From assembly GCA_025356335.1 (NCBI GenBank), contig JANXUF010000033.1:62001-126000 (forward strand): DNA of 64,000 bases. Reading direction: 5' to 3'. Origin of the DNA: Actinomycetes bacterium (GTDB taxonomy: Bacteria; Actinomycetota; Acidimicrobiia; Acidimicrobiales; Ilumatobacteraceae). The number at the start of each line of letters is the position of its first letter. Position 1 is the stretch's first letter. The translations under genes and the position numbers were made by a program. Positions 1 through 10,440 of this stretch are shown piece after piece. The notes beneath the pieces are model-generated. The model saw only the letters and a list, made by a program, of their open reading frames with translations. It searched no databases and was not told where the DNA came from.

Positions 1-28
1 TGGGCCTGCCCGACGCGCTGGCGTGGTG

Positions 29-1198
29 CTACTGGCCGGCGACGGGAACCCGTGGACCGGCGTCTGCCGGAGCGTCGGCGTCGAGGGCGAACTTGACGTA
101 CTCCTCTGCGGTGTCCTCCCAGTCCTCGAACTGGATGACGTTCATCTCCTCGAAGCGGTGACGGAGCCACTTGTCGTTGCGATCGAGCAGACCGAGTTTC
201 TTGCAGTTCGGGACGATCTTCGAGAACAGCATCTGCTGGAACATCACCCTGGTCGGGTCGGCGAGCACGAGTGGCAGCACGTCCTTGGGGTTGATGCCCA
301 TCCGGTCCCACACTTCTTGTGAGAGGAAACGGTCGCGCATGCGGACGGCGGCCTCGAAGGCGAACTCCTGGCGGTCCATCATCTCGCGATCGGTCATGCC
401 GTCGTACACCTCTTTGAGCGACAGCACGCCGAAGGCGACGTGGCGGGCTTCGTCACTCATCACGTAACGCAGGAGCTGCTTGAGCAGCGGCTCGCTCGTC
501 AACTGCTGCTGGAAGCCGAAGGCGGCAAGTGCCAGACCCTCGACCATGACCTGCATACCGAGATACGTCATGTCCCAGCGGGAATCGTTGACGATGTCGT
601 CGAGCAGCAACTTCAAGTGGGCGTTGATCGGGTAGTGACCCGACAGCTTGGTGTCGAGGTAGCGGCCGAAGACCTCGACATGACGGGCCTCGTCGACGAC
701 CTGCGTGGAGGCGTACAGCTTGGCGTCATACCACGGCACCGTCTCGACGATCTTGGCGGTACACAGCAGCGCACCCTGCTCACCGTGCAGGAACTGGCTG
801 AGCGTCCAGTTGTTCTGCTCGACGCCGAACTGCAGCCATTCCTTGTCGCCCCACTTCTCCACCGGCGTGCCGATGTATTGCGCCGGCTCCATGCCGGTGC
901 CGATCTGCGCCTGGATCTCGGCGACGACCTTCTCCTGGTCGACCTCGGTATCCCACGGCAGGTCGGTCGAACCGTTCCACTGACCGGTCTTGGCCTTTTC
1001 GTACAACTTGCGCAGATGCGGTCGGGCGAGGGAGTAGTCCCACGTGAAGATGGCGTCTGCGTTGTCCTTGACGACATGCGTGACCTCGTCGACGTCGGTG
1101 TTGACGACGCTGAGGATGGCCTCGATGTCGTTGATCTCGTCGCGGCCGAGCAGTTCTGCGTGCGATGCCCCGATGACGGGATTTTCGGTGATGCTCAT
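29..1198 (-). CDS. Ferritin-like / R2-like diiron protein
   Basis: 389-aa ORF with two DEARH motifs (VVDEARHVEVF, MSDEARHVAFG) typical of diiron helical-bundle proteins. Confidence 0.75.
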   Translation of the reverse strand: MSITENPVIGASHAELLGRDEINDIEAILSVVNTDVDEVTHVVKDNADAIFTWDYSLARPHLRKLYEKAKTGQWNGSTDLPWDTEVDQEKVVAEIQAQIGTGMEPAQYIGTPVEKWGDKEWLQFGVEQNNWTLSQFLHGEQGALLCTAKIVETVPWYDAKLYASTQVVDEARHVEVFGRYLDTKLSGHYPINAHLKLLLDDIVNDSRWDMTYLGMQVMVEGLALAAFGFQQQLTSEPLLKQLLRYVMSDEARHVAFGVLSLKEVYDGMTDREMMDRQEFAFEAAVRMRDRFLSQEVWDRMGINPKDVLPLVLADPTRVMFQQMLFSKIVPNCKKLGLLDRNDKWLRHRFEEMNVIQFEDWEDTAEEYVKFALDADAPADAGPRVPVAGQ

Positions 1199-1236
1199 GG
1201 GTTACTCCTTCGTTGATTCGTGGTTAGCACGGAGCG

Positions 1237-1869
1237 CTAGCTGTGCAGGGATGATTGGGTCGAGATGAGTGCGCCGGAATAGGCAGGCAGGATGATCTTG
1301 CGGATGAAGGCGCGGGCATCGACTTCCTTGGTGAAGTCCATCCGCTCCGAGGGTGCAAGGAACCCGGAGATCACCAGGCGAACGAGCAGTTCGACGACTT
1401 CGCCACCCTCGCGTTTGCCGAGGAACGGCTGGACGAGCGGGGTCAGGAACGTCGAAGCGACCCGAATGATGCGCGGGACGCCGTGAACCGTCAACTCATC
1501 GACCGTCTCGCCGGGGGCTGTCGACATCATCACCGCAAGGTGGTGGTCGTCGCGCATGTCCTGCATCGAGAACACCACGGCACGCACGAGGAGTTCCTCG
1601 AAGTCGTCGGTCTCACCGATCGCCGCCAGTAGTCGGCTGAAGAAGTCTTCGAGTTCCTGCAGGCGCATCGCCTCGAACAGCACATCTTTGCCGCCGGGGA
1701 ACAGCCGGTAGAGGGTCGCTCGGGAGACCTTGGCGGTGTTGGCGATGTCGTCGATGGTGACGCGCTCGAATCCCCACTGTTCACAGCACACCTTGGCGGC
1801 ATCGAGGATGCGTTGTTCTGCCGCACTCGGCATGCGACGCGTTTCCAAGGCTGAGCCCGCGTGCTCCAT
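1237..1869 (-). CDS. TetR family transcriptional regulator
   Basis: N-terminal TetR HTH pattern (RILDAAKVCCEQWGFERVTIDDIANTAKVSRATLYRLFPGGKDVLFEA). Confidence 0.85.
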   Translation of the reverse strand: MEHAGSALETRRMPSAAEQRILDAAKVCCEQWGFERVTIDDIANTAKVSRATLYRLFPGGKDVLFEAMRLQELEDFFSRLLAAIGETDDFEELLVRAVVFSMQDMRDDHHLAVMMSTAPGETVDELTVHGVPRIIRVASTFLTPLVQPFLGKREGGEVVELLVRLVISGFLAPSERMDFTKEVDARAFIRKIILPAYSGALISTQSSLHS

Positions 1870-1988
1870 GAATGAGACATTAAGACTAAAACCGTCTCAC
1901 TGTCAACCCCCCACTTCGGCCTGTCATCGTGACCGTCGAAGCGGGCGCGGGACTAGCCTGTGGCCACCGTTCACCACCGGAGGTTTCT

Positions 1989-3095
1989 ATGCGTCGCTCA
2001 GCTCGTTTGGGCACTGTCATGTTCATTGCCGCAGCGACGTTGCTCGCCGCGTGCGGCAGCGATACCAAAGATGCAGCCGTCCCGACGACGACAGATCCGG
2101 CGGCGACGGTCGCCGGATCCGCCGCATCATCTGCCGCCACGACCACTGCCGCCACGACCACTGCCGCCACGACTTCCACGCCGACGACGTCCGCGCCGAC
2201 CGCAGCGGGAGCGACGAAGGCGACAGCCACGACCGCCGCTCCAGCGACTGCCGCCCTCACGAGCGCCGCAGCGACGACAACTGCGACCACTGCCGCCACG
2301 ACCACTGCCGCCAAGATCGCTGTCAACCCGGCGACGTGCGTCGCCGGCAAGACGCTGACCGCCGGCAAGTTCACCGTCGCCACCGGGAATCCGGCGTACT
2401 CCCCGTACGTCATCGACGACAAGCCGGAATCCGGCAAAGGGTTCGAGTCCGCGGTCACCTATGCGGTCGCCGCCAAGATGGGCTTCAAGAACGCTGACGT
2501 CGTCTGGGTGCGCACCGGCTTCGACGAGGCGATTGCACCGGGACCGAAGAGCTTCGACGCCAACATCCAACAGTTCTCCGTCACCGCCGACCGCGCCAAG
2601 GTCGTCGATTTCTCACTGCCGTACTACACGACGAATCAGGCGCTCGTCACGACCAAGACGTCGAAGTTCGCCAAGCCGAAGTCGATGGCGGATCTGAAGA
2701 CCGCCAAGCTCGGTGCAGCAACCGGCACCACCAGCCTGACGTTCATCACCGGGGTGATCAAACCGACGTCCGCTCCGCAGGTGTTCGACGACAACGCCGG
2801 CGCAGCTCAGGCGCTGCAGAACAACCAGATCGACGGCCTCATCGTCGACCTGCCGACGGCATACGGCATCGTCAACGGCGGCGGCATGACCGACGGCAAT
2901 CTTGCCGGCCAGTTCCAACGGCTCTCCACAGAACCAGGTGATCAGCTCGCCTACCTGATCACCAAGGGCAGCCCGCTGACGGAATGCATCAACGGTGCAC
3001 TCAAACAGTTGACCGACGACGGCACGCTCGCCAAGCTGGCAACAACGTGGCTGGCGCAGGGAACCGACGGCGTTCCCATCGTTCCCCGAGGGTGA
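1989..3095 (+). CDS. Amino-acid-type ABC transporter substrate-binding lipoprotein
   Basis: Lipobox (LLAACGS), Ala/Thr-rich linker, SBP_bac_3-like domain; followed by permease and ATPase genes. Start chosen at ATG 1989 within ORF 1929..3095. Confidence 0.8.
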   Translation: MRRSARLGTVMFIAAATLLAACGSDTKDAAVPTTTDPAATVAGSAASSAATTTAATTTAATTSTPTTSAPTAAGATKATATTAAPATAALTSAAATTTATTAATTTAAKIAVNPATCVAGKTLTAGKFTVATGNPAYSPYVIDDKPESGKGFESAVTYAVAAKMGFKNADVVWVRTGFDEAIAPGPKSFDANIQQFSVTADRAKVVDFSLPYYTTNQALVTTKTSKFAKPKSMADLKTAKLGAATGTTSLTFITGVIKPTSAPQVFDDNAGAAQALQNNQIDGLIVDLPTAYGIVNGGGMTDGNLAGQFQRLSTEPGDQLAYLITKGSPLTECINGALKQLTDDGTLAKLATTWLAQGTDGVPIVPRG

Positions 3096-3928
3096 CGACA
3101 CCGCTCACCCGTCGGCAACGCTACGAACAACGCACGAAGCGCCGCTCGTTCGCCATCGCCGCCGCCAGCACGATCGTCGTGCTGGCGGCGGTGGTCGTGC
3201 TGTTGCCGATGACGTCCGGATGGCAGAAGGTCCGCCACTCGTTCTTCGACGGTTCGATCTTGCGGTTCTCGCTCGGGCACATGCTCGGGCCGTTCTGGTA
3301 CGACGTCCAGATCTTCCTCTGGTGCGCGCCGTGCATCCTGCTCGGCGGTCTTTCGCTGGCCTTCGCCCGCAATGTCCGCAGCCCGGCGCTGTTCCCGCTG
3401 AGGCTGTTCTCGACGATCTATACGGATGTCTTCCGCGGTGTGCCGATGGTGCTGTGGATCACGCTCATCGGCTTTGGGGTGCCGGGCCTGCTGCAGAGCC
3501 GCAACCTCGGCCGAGCCGTCATCTGGGGTTCGGTTGCGCTGATCGCCGCCTACAGCGCCTACGTCGGCGAGGTTTTCCGTGCCGGCATCGAGAGCGTCCA
3601 CGAATCACAGCGCGCCGCTGCCCGCTCGCTCGGCATGACCAGTACGCAGACGATGCGCCATGTGATCCTCCCCCAGGCCATCCGCCGAGTCGTTCCGCCG
3701 CTGATGAACGATCTCGTTTCATTGCAGAAAGATGTCGCCCTGATCAGCATTCTCGGTCCGGTCGAAGTGCTCCGTCAGGCCGGCATCGACAAGGCGAAGT
3801 TCTTCAACTTCACGCCGTACGTTGCCGCCGCCGTGCTGTTCCTCTGCGTATCGGTGCCCCTCACCCGCACGACCGACCATCTGCTGCAACGCGAGCGGCG
3901 CCGCACCGGCGCGACAGCCGTCCGATGA
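3092..3928 (+). CDS. Amino acid ABC transporter permease
   Basis: HisM/GlnP-like sequence with EAA-like motif (AARSLGMTSTQTMRHVILPQAIRRVVPPLMND); start approximate. Confidence 0.85.
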   Translation: MTTPLTRRQRYEQRTKRRSFAIAAASTIVVLAAVVVLLPMTSGWQKVRHSFFDGSILRFSLGHMLGPFWYDVQIFLWCAPCILLGGLSLAFARNVRSPALFPLRLFSTIYTDVFRGVPMVLWITLIGFGVPGLLQSRNLGRAVIWGSVALIAAYSAYVGEVFRAGIESVHESQRAAARSLGMTSTQTMRHVILPQAIRRVVPPLMNDLVSLQKDVALISILGPVEVLRQAGIDKAKFFNFTPYVAAAVLFLCVSVPLTRTTDHLLQRERRRTGATAVR

Positions 3929-3935
3929 CCGTCCG

Positions 3936-4721
3936 ATGACCGACGCAGCCGCAGCGGGAGAAACCGACGCCGGACGGACGGCGAAGCTCGAACTGGACTC
4001 GGTCGTCAAGCGCTTCGGGCAACGGACCGTGCTCGATCACGTCGACCTGAGCGTCGCCGAGTCAGAGGTCATCTGCCTGATCGGTGCGTCCGGATCCGGT
4101 AAGTCGACACTGCTGCGCTGCTGCAATCTGCTCGAGCCGATCGACGACGGGGCGATCTACCTCGATGGTGTCGACATCTCCGAACCGGGGCTCAGTACCG
4201 ACCCGATCCGGCGCCGCATCGGCATGGTCTTCCAGAACTACAACCTCTTCCCGCACATGAACGTACTGAGGAACGTCACGATCGGACCGATGAAGGTGCT
4301 CGGGCAATCGACTGCAGTCGCCCAGGTAGCGGCGCACGAGCTCCTCGCCGTCTTCGGCCTCGCCGACAAGGCGAGGGCGTATCCGGACCAGCTCTCCGGC
4401 GGCCAGCAACAGCGCGTGGCGATCGTGCGGGCGTTGGCGATGAAGCCGGAACTGATGCTGCTCGACGAGATCACCGCCGCGCTCGACCCGGAACTCGTCG
4501 GCGAGGTGCTCGACGTCATCCGCGGCCTCAAACAGGAGCGCATGACGATGGTGCTGGCGACGCACGAGATGAGTTTCGCCAGGGAGATCAGTGACCGCGT
4601 CGCCTTCCTCGATCAGGGCGTCGTCTGCGAGATCGGCTCACCGCAGCAGATCTTCAACGACCCGGTCGAGCCGAGGACGCGCCAGTTCCTGCAGCGGGTG
4701 ATCGATGCCGGCCGACTCTGA
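3936..4721 (+). CDS. Amino acid ABC transporter ATP-binding protein
   Basis: Walker A GASGSGKST, signature LSGGQQQR, Walker B LMLLDE. Confidence 0.9.
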   Translation: MTDAAAAGETDAGRTAKLELDSVVKRFGQRTVLDHVDLSVAESEVICLIGASGSGKSTLLRCCNLLEPIDDGAIYLDGVDISEPGLSTDPIRRRIGMVFQNYNLFPHMNVLRNVTIGPMKVLGQSTAVAQVAAHELLAVFGLADKARAYPDQLSGGQQQRVAIVRALAMKPELMLLDEITAALDPELVGEVLDVIRGLKQERMTMVLATHEMSFAREISDRVAFLDQGVVCEIGSPQQIFNDPVEPRTRQFLQRVIDAGRL

Positions 4722-4769
4722 GAACATGCTGCTCGCCGGGCTTCAGGACATCGTCTCGTGCTAGCGCAT

Positions 4770-4900
4770 GGCCGACTGTGTTCCGCGTTCAGCCAGGTCG
4801 ACGGGTGGAACACCAACTGAAACTCCTCGTCGGGAACTTTCACGGACGCATACCACCTCTTCACAGTGCACAGGAACAGCTTCGGGGCGTTGGGCGACAC
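4770..4900 (-). pseudogene. Possible remnant of a phage-type replication protein C-terminus
   Basis: Short ORF reads KRWYASVKVPDEEFQLVFHPSTWLNAEH; HPSTWLN resembles the C-terminal motif of phage replication-initiation proteins; no intact gene around it. Confidence 0.2.
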
Positions 4901-4973
4901 GGCCGTAGGCAGGCATCACGCTGGATCCCGGCACGAATCGAGTGATTCGGCCCGGATTGCTGCCTCGCCGGCA

Positions 4974-5345
4974 TCATTCAGGGGCGTGGCAGACGGCTTC
5001 GACGTTGTTGCCGTCCGGGTCGCGGACGAACGCGCCGTAGTAGGTCTCGTGGTATTCGGGGAAGAGTCGCGGTTCGTGGAGCACCTCGGCTCCGGCCGAT
5101 ACCGCTGCGTCGCGGAATGCCCGCACCGCTGCGCGGTCCGGGGCGCTGAAGGCGATATGCGACTCGCGGAACCCGACCCCGGTGCTCTGCGGCCCGAGCC
5201 AGAAGTCGGGCACCGGGGCGATGCCGTAGCCGCGCACGTCACCGAAGTCCATGAGACGCGAGCCGCCGAGTGGGGCGAGCACAACGTCGTAGAACGCCGC
5301 GCTGGCGTCGACATCGGCACATTGGATCGAGAGGTGGTCGAGCAT
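4974..5345 (-). CDS. VOC (glyoxalase/bleomycin resistance) family protein
   Basis: DHLSIQCADVDASAAFYDVVLAPLG ... FVRDPDGNNVEAVCH. Confidence 0.85.
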   Translation of the reverse strand: MLDHLSIQCADVDASAAFYDVVLAPLGGSRLMDFGDVRGYGIAPVPDFWLGPQSTGVGFRESHIAFSAPDRAAVRAFRDAAVSAGAEVLHEPRLFPEYHETYYGAFVRDPDGNNVEAVCHAPE

Positions 5346-5370
5346 CGGCTCAGTCTGTCACGGCCGGTCC

Positions 5371-5448
5371 ATCGATTCGGCAGTGCCACCGACCACATCG
5401 ATTCGCCAGTGCCACCGACCACATCGATTCGGCCGCGCCACCGACCAC
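5371..5448. repeat. 26-bp direct tandem repeat, 3 copies
   Basis: ATCGATTCGGCAGTGCCACCGACCAC / ATCGATTCGCCAGTGCCACCGACCAC / ATCGATTCGGCCGCGCCACCGACCAC read directly. Confidence 0.95.
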
Positions 5449-5477
5449 GACCGACCACGACCCGCCGGCGCCGGCCG

Positions 5478-7100
5478 CTACGGCAGCACGAGGTCGGCGA
5501 AACGATCGCGCAGCGTCTTCTTGGAGAACTTGCCGACGCTCGTCTTCGGAACCTCGTCGATGAAGATGACGTCGTCCGGCAACTGCCACTTGGCGAGGCT
5601 CGGAGCGATGAAGCTCAGCACTTCCTCCTTGGTCATCGTCTCGCCGTCCTTGACGACGACACAGGCAATCGGACGCTCCGACCATTTCGTCGAGAGCACG
5701 CCGATGACCGCCGCCTCCTTGATCTTCGGGTGACCCATCAGCTCGTTCTCGATCTCGACCGAGCTGATCCACTCGCCACCCGACTTGATGAGGTCCTTGG
5801 TGCGGTCGACGAGTTTGATCCGACCCTCGGAGTCGACGGTGGCGACGTCGCCGGTCCGCAACCAGCCGTCATCGGTGAAGCTCTCGCCGGCGCGTGGGTC
5901 GTCGTAATAGGTGGCGGTGATCCACTGGCCCCTGCACTGCAGTTCGCCGCTCGACTCGCCGTCCCACGGCAGTTTCTCCATCGTGCCGGGGTCGACCACC
6001 CTGGCCTCGATGCAAAAGGCGATCTGGCCGACGTTCGTACGCAGATCCGCCTGCTCCTCGTCGCTGAGCAGCAAATCGGCTTTGCTGAGGCTGCAGACAG
6101 CGGCGATCGGCGAGGTCTCCGTCATCCCCCACGCCTGCAGGATCGGCAAACCCAGTTGCAGTCGATAGGCCTCGCTCAAGGCGCGCGGCACAGCCGAACC
6201 GCCGCAGGGGATCACGCGGAGCGACGACGTGTCCCGGCCTTTCAACGCTGGCAGCACCGCCATCCAGATCGTCGGGACACCGGCAGCAACCGTCACCCGC
6301 TGATTGACGATCAGATCGGCGATCGCCGGGCCCGACAGATCGTTGCCAGGCATCACCAGGTCGGCACCGCTTGCGACTCCGGCATGGGCCAGACCCCAAC
6401 TGTTGGCGTGGAACATCGGCACCACCGGGAGGATGACGTCGCGTTCTCCGACGCCGATCTCATCGGTCGTCATCACGCCCATCGTGTGCAGGAACGTCGA
6501 CCGGTGGCTGTAGATCACGCCCTTCGGGTTTCCGGTCGTGCCGCTCGTGTAGCACATCGATGCTGCCCGGTTCTCGTCGTCGACCGCGAACGCGACCGGC
6601 GAGGCTGCGGCGAGGAGCGTCTCGTAGTCGTGCAATTGGATGTCGCCGAGATCCGCTGGGATCTCGCCCTTTCCATCGTCCATCACGACCAGGTGTTTGA
6701 CCGTCGAGAACGTCTTGAGGAGGGGTGCGAGCAGCCCGAGCAACGATTTGTCGGCGAAGATGACCTCGTCCGCGGCATGGTTGACGATGTACGTCAGCTG
6801 CTCGGGGAACAGACGAATATTGAGCGTATGCAGGACGCGACCGGTGCACGGTGCGGCGAAATACAGCTCGAGGTGGCGGGAGGTGTTCCAGGCAAACGTT
6901 CCGATGCGCCCATCGGCGCTGATCCCGAGCGTGTCGAACACGCCGCCGAGCCGCCTCGTTCGTTCGGCCCAGTCGCCGTAGGTGATCGACTCGACGTGGC
7001 CGGACATCGCCGTCGTGATCGTCTTGGTTCGGTGGTATTGCTCGGCACGCTCGAACAGGTGAACGATCGTCAGCGGAGTCTCTTGCATCGTCGAACGCAT
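5478..7100 (-). CDS. Long-chain fatty-acid/acyl-CoA ligase (AMP-forming)
   Basis: 540 aa; AMP-binding motif [13 protein letters not shown] and [32 protein letters not shown]. Confidence 0.9.
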   Translation of the reverse strand: MRSTMQETPLTIVHLFERAEQYHRTKTITTAMSGHVESITYGDWAERTRRLGGVFDTLGISADGRIGTFAWNTSRHLELYFAAPCTGRVLHTLNIRLFPEQLTYIVNHAADEVIFADKSLLGLLAPLLKTFSTVKHLVVMDDGKGEIPADLGDIQLHDYETLLAAASPVAFAVDDENRAASMCYTSGTTGNPKGVIYSHRSTFLHTMGVMTTDEIGVGERDVILPVVPMFHANSWGLAHAGVASGADLVMPGNDLSGPAIADLIVNQRVTVAAGVPTIWMAVLPALKGRDTSSLRVIPCGGSAVPRALSEAYRLQLGLPILQAWGMTETSPIAAVCSLSKADLLLSDEEQADLRTNVGQIAFCIEARVVDPGTMEKLPWDGESSGELQCRGQWITATYYDDPRAGESFTDDGWLRTGDVATVDSEGRIKLVDRTKDLIKSGGEWISSVEIENELMGHPKIKEAAVIGVLSTKWSERPIACVVVKDGETMTKEEVLSFIAPSLAKWQLPDDVIFIDEVPKTSVGKFSKKTLRDRFADLVLP

Positions 7101-7192
7101 GGTTTCCCTCTCGTGCTACGCGCCACCCCATTCGGGCGCAGCCCAGAACAGTAACGCGCCGAAGTCTGAGCCGCTCGCCGTACGCTCTGGCG

Positions 7193-7882
7193 ATGGCGAG
7201 CGAGCAGACGGCATTCCCCTTGCAACCGCCGGAGTTGCCGTCCTCGTCGCCGTCGGTGGCACCCGACAGCCGCTTGCGACTGCTGGTCGGTGCCTTCGGT
7301 GTACTCGTCGGCCTGGGCTATGTCGCCCAGATCTTCTTCGCCAGGATCATCGCCTCCAGCCCAGAGGGCCTGATCGCGCTGTCGTCGCGTATCCGCTATC
7401 TGCTGCTGAGCGTCCCTGCCGGCATCAGCCCGATCGCCTATTCCGTCATCGGTTTCGTTCGCCTGGCGATTGCTGCGACGCTCTGCTACGTGCTCGGATA
7501 CTTCTACGGCGACCGAGCGATGGCGTGGTTCTCGCGCCAACTCGACGGCCAGGAGCCGATCACGTTCCGCTGGCTGAAGATCGTCGCTGCCAAGGCCGGG
7601 TGGGTGCTGGCGCTGCTGTTCCCCGGCAGCAACATCGCCTGCGCCCTCGTCGGTTTGCACCGCATGCCTCCGCGCCGCTTTGCGCTGTTCATCTCCCTCG
7701 GCATCGCAGCACGTCTCGCATGGGTGTGGGCAGCGGCTCGCCATTTCGACAAGCAGTTGACTAGGCTGCTGCACTGGATCGAGAAGTACCAGTGGTATGT
7801 CGTCGGTGCATTCTTCGTCATCACCTTCGCCCAGGCGTTCTACAAGGCCGCGAGGATGGAGAAAAGCGGCCAGATCGAATAG
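7193..7882 (+). CDS. DedA/SNARE-associated-like integral membrane protein
   Basis: Multiple hydrophobic segments; FPGSNIACALVGLHRMPPRRFALFISLGIAARLAWVW resembles the DedA core. Confidence 0.5.
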   Translation: MASEQTAFPLQPPELPSSSPSVAPDSRLRLLVGAFGVLVGLGYVAQIFFARIIASSPEGLIALSSRIRYLLLSVPAGISPIAYSVIGFVRLAIAATLCYVLGYFYGDRAMAWFSRQLDGQEPITFRWLKIVAAKAGWVLALLFPGSNIACALVGLHRMPPRRFALFISLGIAARLAWVWAAARHFDKQLTRLLHWIEKYQWYVVGAFFVITFAQAFYKAARMEKSGQIE

Positions 7883-7957
7883 CTGTCGGCGCGACTGTCG
7901 TGCAACTTCTGGGGACCGTGGTGCACCGCCGGCAGTGCACCAGTGAACTCAGTCCGG

Positions 7958-10309
7958 TCAGAGCACGGCGCGCAGATCTCCAGCCAGGTCGGTGAGCGCT
8001 TCGAGGTCGTCCATCCGGTTGACATAGAAGATGTCGACGACCTCGTGGCCGAGGGTGACGACCTTGGCGTGGCGGATGTCGAGGCCGTGGCGTTCGAGGA
8101 CGACTGCCATGCGATGCAGCACACCGATTCCATCTGGCGCACGAACCTCGACCACTGTTGCGGTACGCGACCAGCCGTTGTCGACCAGCACCTCCGGCTT
8201 CGGAGGGTGCGCCGACTGCGCTGTGCGGTGGACGTTCGCGTAGGTCTTCACCTTTTCGGCAAGCTGTGCGTTGAGGTCCATCTCGCCGGCCAACACGAGC
8301 CGCAGGTCGGCTTCGACGCGCCGCCAGTTCGTTTCGCCGCCGACGCGTCGCCCGACGACGAAGTCATCGACGGCGACGCCGTCGTCGCTCGTCCAGACGT
8401 CAGCCGAAACGATGTCGACGGAGTGCAACGACAATGCCCCGGCGATCACGCGGAACAGGCCGGGCTTGTCCGGCGCGGCAATCGTGCAACCGTCGACTCT
8501 TCCGACGACGTGAGCGAGGTGATCGCCGTGCACCTGGGACATCATCGCCCGATGTTCCGCCGTCGGGAATCCGGAGACCTGCGCGGGACGATGGCCATCG
8601 AGCGCCCGACGCGTCCTGCTGACGAGATCGTCGACGAGTCCGGCTTTCCAATCACTCCACGCACTCCAGCCGGTCGCCAGACTGTCGGCGATCGTCAGCG
8701 CTCTGAGCAGCTCGAGTTGATCGACGTCGCCAACGGATTCGGCGACGTTCGTGATCGTCCGCGGATCGGCGAGATCGCGGCGGGTCGCGACTTCGGGCAG
8801 CAGCAGGTGCAGTTCCTCCATGCGTACGATGCGATCGACATCGGGCTCGGCGAATCCCATACGCGTCGCAATCGCCCGGACGATCGGACTGCCGACGTCG
8901 GTGTGGTCGCCGGGAAAGCCTTTGCCGATGTCGTGGAGCAGCGCCCCGACCAACAGCAGGTCCGGCCTGGCGACTTCGCGGACGTAGGCGGCTGCGTTGG
9001 CTGCGGTCTGCCAGAGGTGACGGTCGACGGTGAAGCGATGGAAAGCGTTGCGCTGCGGCTTTGCCTGCACGTTGGCCCATTCAGGCAGCACGCGGATGAT
9101 CAAGCCATAGCGGTCGAGCGCTTCGAAAATCGGTACGGATGCCTCCCCTGCGCCGAGCAACGAGACGAGCGCCTTCAACGCCGTCGCCGGCCATGGGTCC
9201 GGCATCGACGTGTCTGCGGCGACAAGCGCCTGCAGCGACTGGCGGTCGAGCTGCGCGCCGTGATGGGCGGCCGCCGCTGCCGCTCGCAACACGAGCGTCG
9301 GGTCGTCGACGTCGACATCGGCGCGCAGCACGAGCATGCTGTCCTGCAGTGAAAAGTCGCCGTTGATCGTGAACGCCCGGCCTGGACCCTCCGCACGCCG
9401 TTTGTCGAGCCGGCGAATGACACGCGCCCAGAAGCGGTCCGATGCCCAGGCGATCGTGCGTCCGGCGAGGGAGACGGCGAGCATCAGATCGTCGGAATCG
9501 CCGTAGCCGAGCGCTGCGGCAACGGCGTCCTGCTCCTGGAGCAGCAGGACGTTCGATGCCTTTGCCGTACTTCGGTGCAACTCGACGCGGGCGTCGATCA
9601 AGATGTTGGCCGCGTCGGTCAGCACGCCGGGCGGTTCTTCCTCGGCCCCTTCGATCGCCGGATGGGCCGTCAGCTGTGCCCAGTACATCGCCTGTGCGTC
9701 GCGCAGGCCACCGCGCCCGTCCTTGAGATCGGGTTCCAGCAGAAAAGCGACCTCGCCGGACTTGGTATTGCGTGCTTCGACCGATGCGTCGAGCTTCTTC
9801 AACCAGTGTCTGGCATTCCCCCGCCACTGCTCCAACGCCCGTGCGGTCAACGTGGCGACGACGTCACCATCTCCGCACTGATACCGCAGTTCGAGCAGGG
9901 TCGTGGCCGTGACCAGGTCACTCCTGGCGAGTTCGAGGATCGATTCGATCGAGTGCACTGCTGGGCTGATCTTCGACCCGGTATCCCAGAGCGGGTACCA
10001 GAGCACATCGGTGATCGCCGCGATCTCCTTTGCCTGCGCTTTTCGCGGGTGGATCAAGAGCACATCGAGGTCGCTGCCGACCGCCATGTCCCGCCGCGCA
10101 GAACCGGCCGTCGTCATCAATGCCCAACCCGGTCCCGGGTCAGCAGGCAGCGCGTCCCAGAGTTCGTGCAACCAGCGCTCGTGGAGCATCGAGAGTGGCT
10201 CTGTCAGGGCGCGACCGATCAGCTCCGGCCGGGAAATCAGTTCAAGTCGAGCTACTCGACGATCCACATTGCTCCTGTGTACCGACTGAATCTTTCCGGA
10301 GTTCGGCAT
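7958..10309 (-). CDS. glnD: [Protein-PII] uridylyltransferase / HD-domain protein
   Basis: Nucleotidyltransferase GSARRDMAVGSDLDVLLIH, HD motif LLHDIGKG.PGDHTDVG, two ACT-like regions; start uncertain. Confidence 0.85.
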   Translation of the reverse strand: MPNSGKIQSVHRSNVDRRVARLELISRPELIGRALTEPLSMLHERWLHELWDALPADPGPGWALMTTAGSARRDMAVGSDLDVLLIHPRKAQAKEIAAITDVLWYPLWDTGSKISPAVHSIESILELARSDLVTATTLLELRYQCGDGDVVATLTARALEQWRGNARHWLKKLDASVEARNTKSGEVAFLLEPDLKDGRGGLRDAQAMYWAQLTAHPAIEGAEEEPPGVLTDAANILIDARVELHRSTAKASNVLLLQEQDAVAAALGYGDSDDLMLAVSLAGRTIAWASDRFWARVIRRLDKRRAEGPGRAFTINGDFSLQDSMLVLRADVDVDDPTLVLRAAAAAAHHGAQLDRQSLQALVAADTSMPDPWPATALKALVSLLGAGEASVPIFEALDRYGLIIRVLPEWANVQAKPQRNAFHRFTVDRHLWQTAANAAAYVREVARPDLLLVGALLHDIGKGFPGDHTDVGSPIVRAIATRMGFAEPDVDRIVRMEELHLLLPEVATRRDLADPRTITNVAESVGDVDQLELLRALTIADSLATGWSAWSDWKAGLVDDLVSRTRRALDGHRPAQVSGFPTAEHRAMMSQVHGDHLAHVVGRVDGCTIAAPDKPGLFRVIAGALSLHSVDIVSADVWTSDDGVAVDDFVVGRRVGGETNWRRVEADLRLVLAGEMDLNAQLAEKVKTYANVHRTAQSAHPPKPEVLVDNGWSRTATVVEVRAPDGIGVLHRMAVVLERHGLDIRHAKVVTLGHEVVDIFYVNRMDDLEALTDLAGDLRAVL

Positions 10310-10440
10310 TCGGTTTCGGCGCAGGAGAGCTTGGCGCAGCCATATTTCCGCAAGATATGTGACGTCTTTCCATCGCGTTTCGTGCCTATCGGATGCGCCC
10401 GTGCGGTGGGATTCGACGTCGTCGGTGATACGAAAGGTCC

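Noticed and set aside
4866-7154. 762-aa plus-strand ORF
   Set aside because: Antisense to the acyl-CoA ligase; Arg/Asp/His-rich translation typical of high-GC antisense frames
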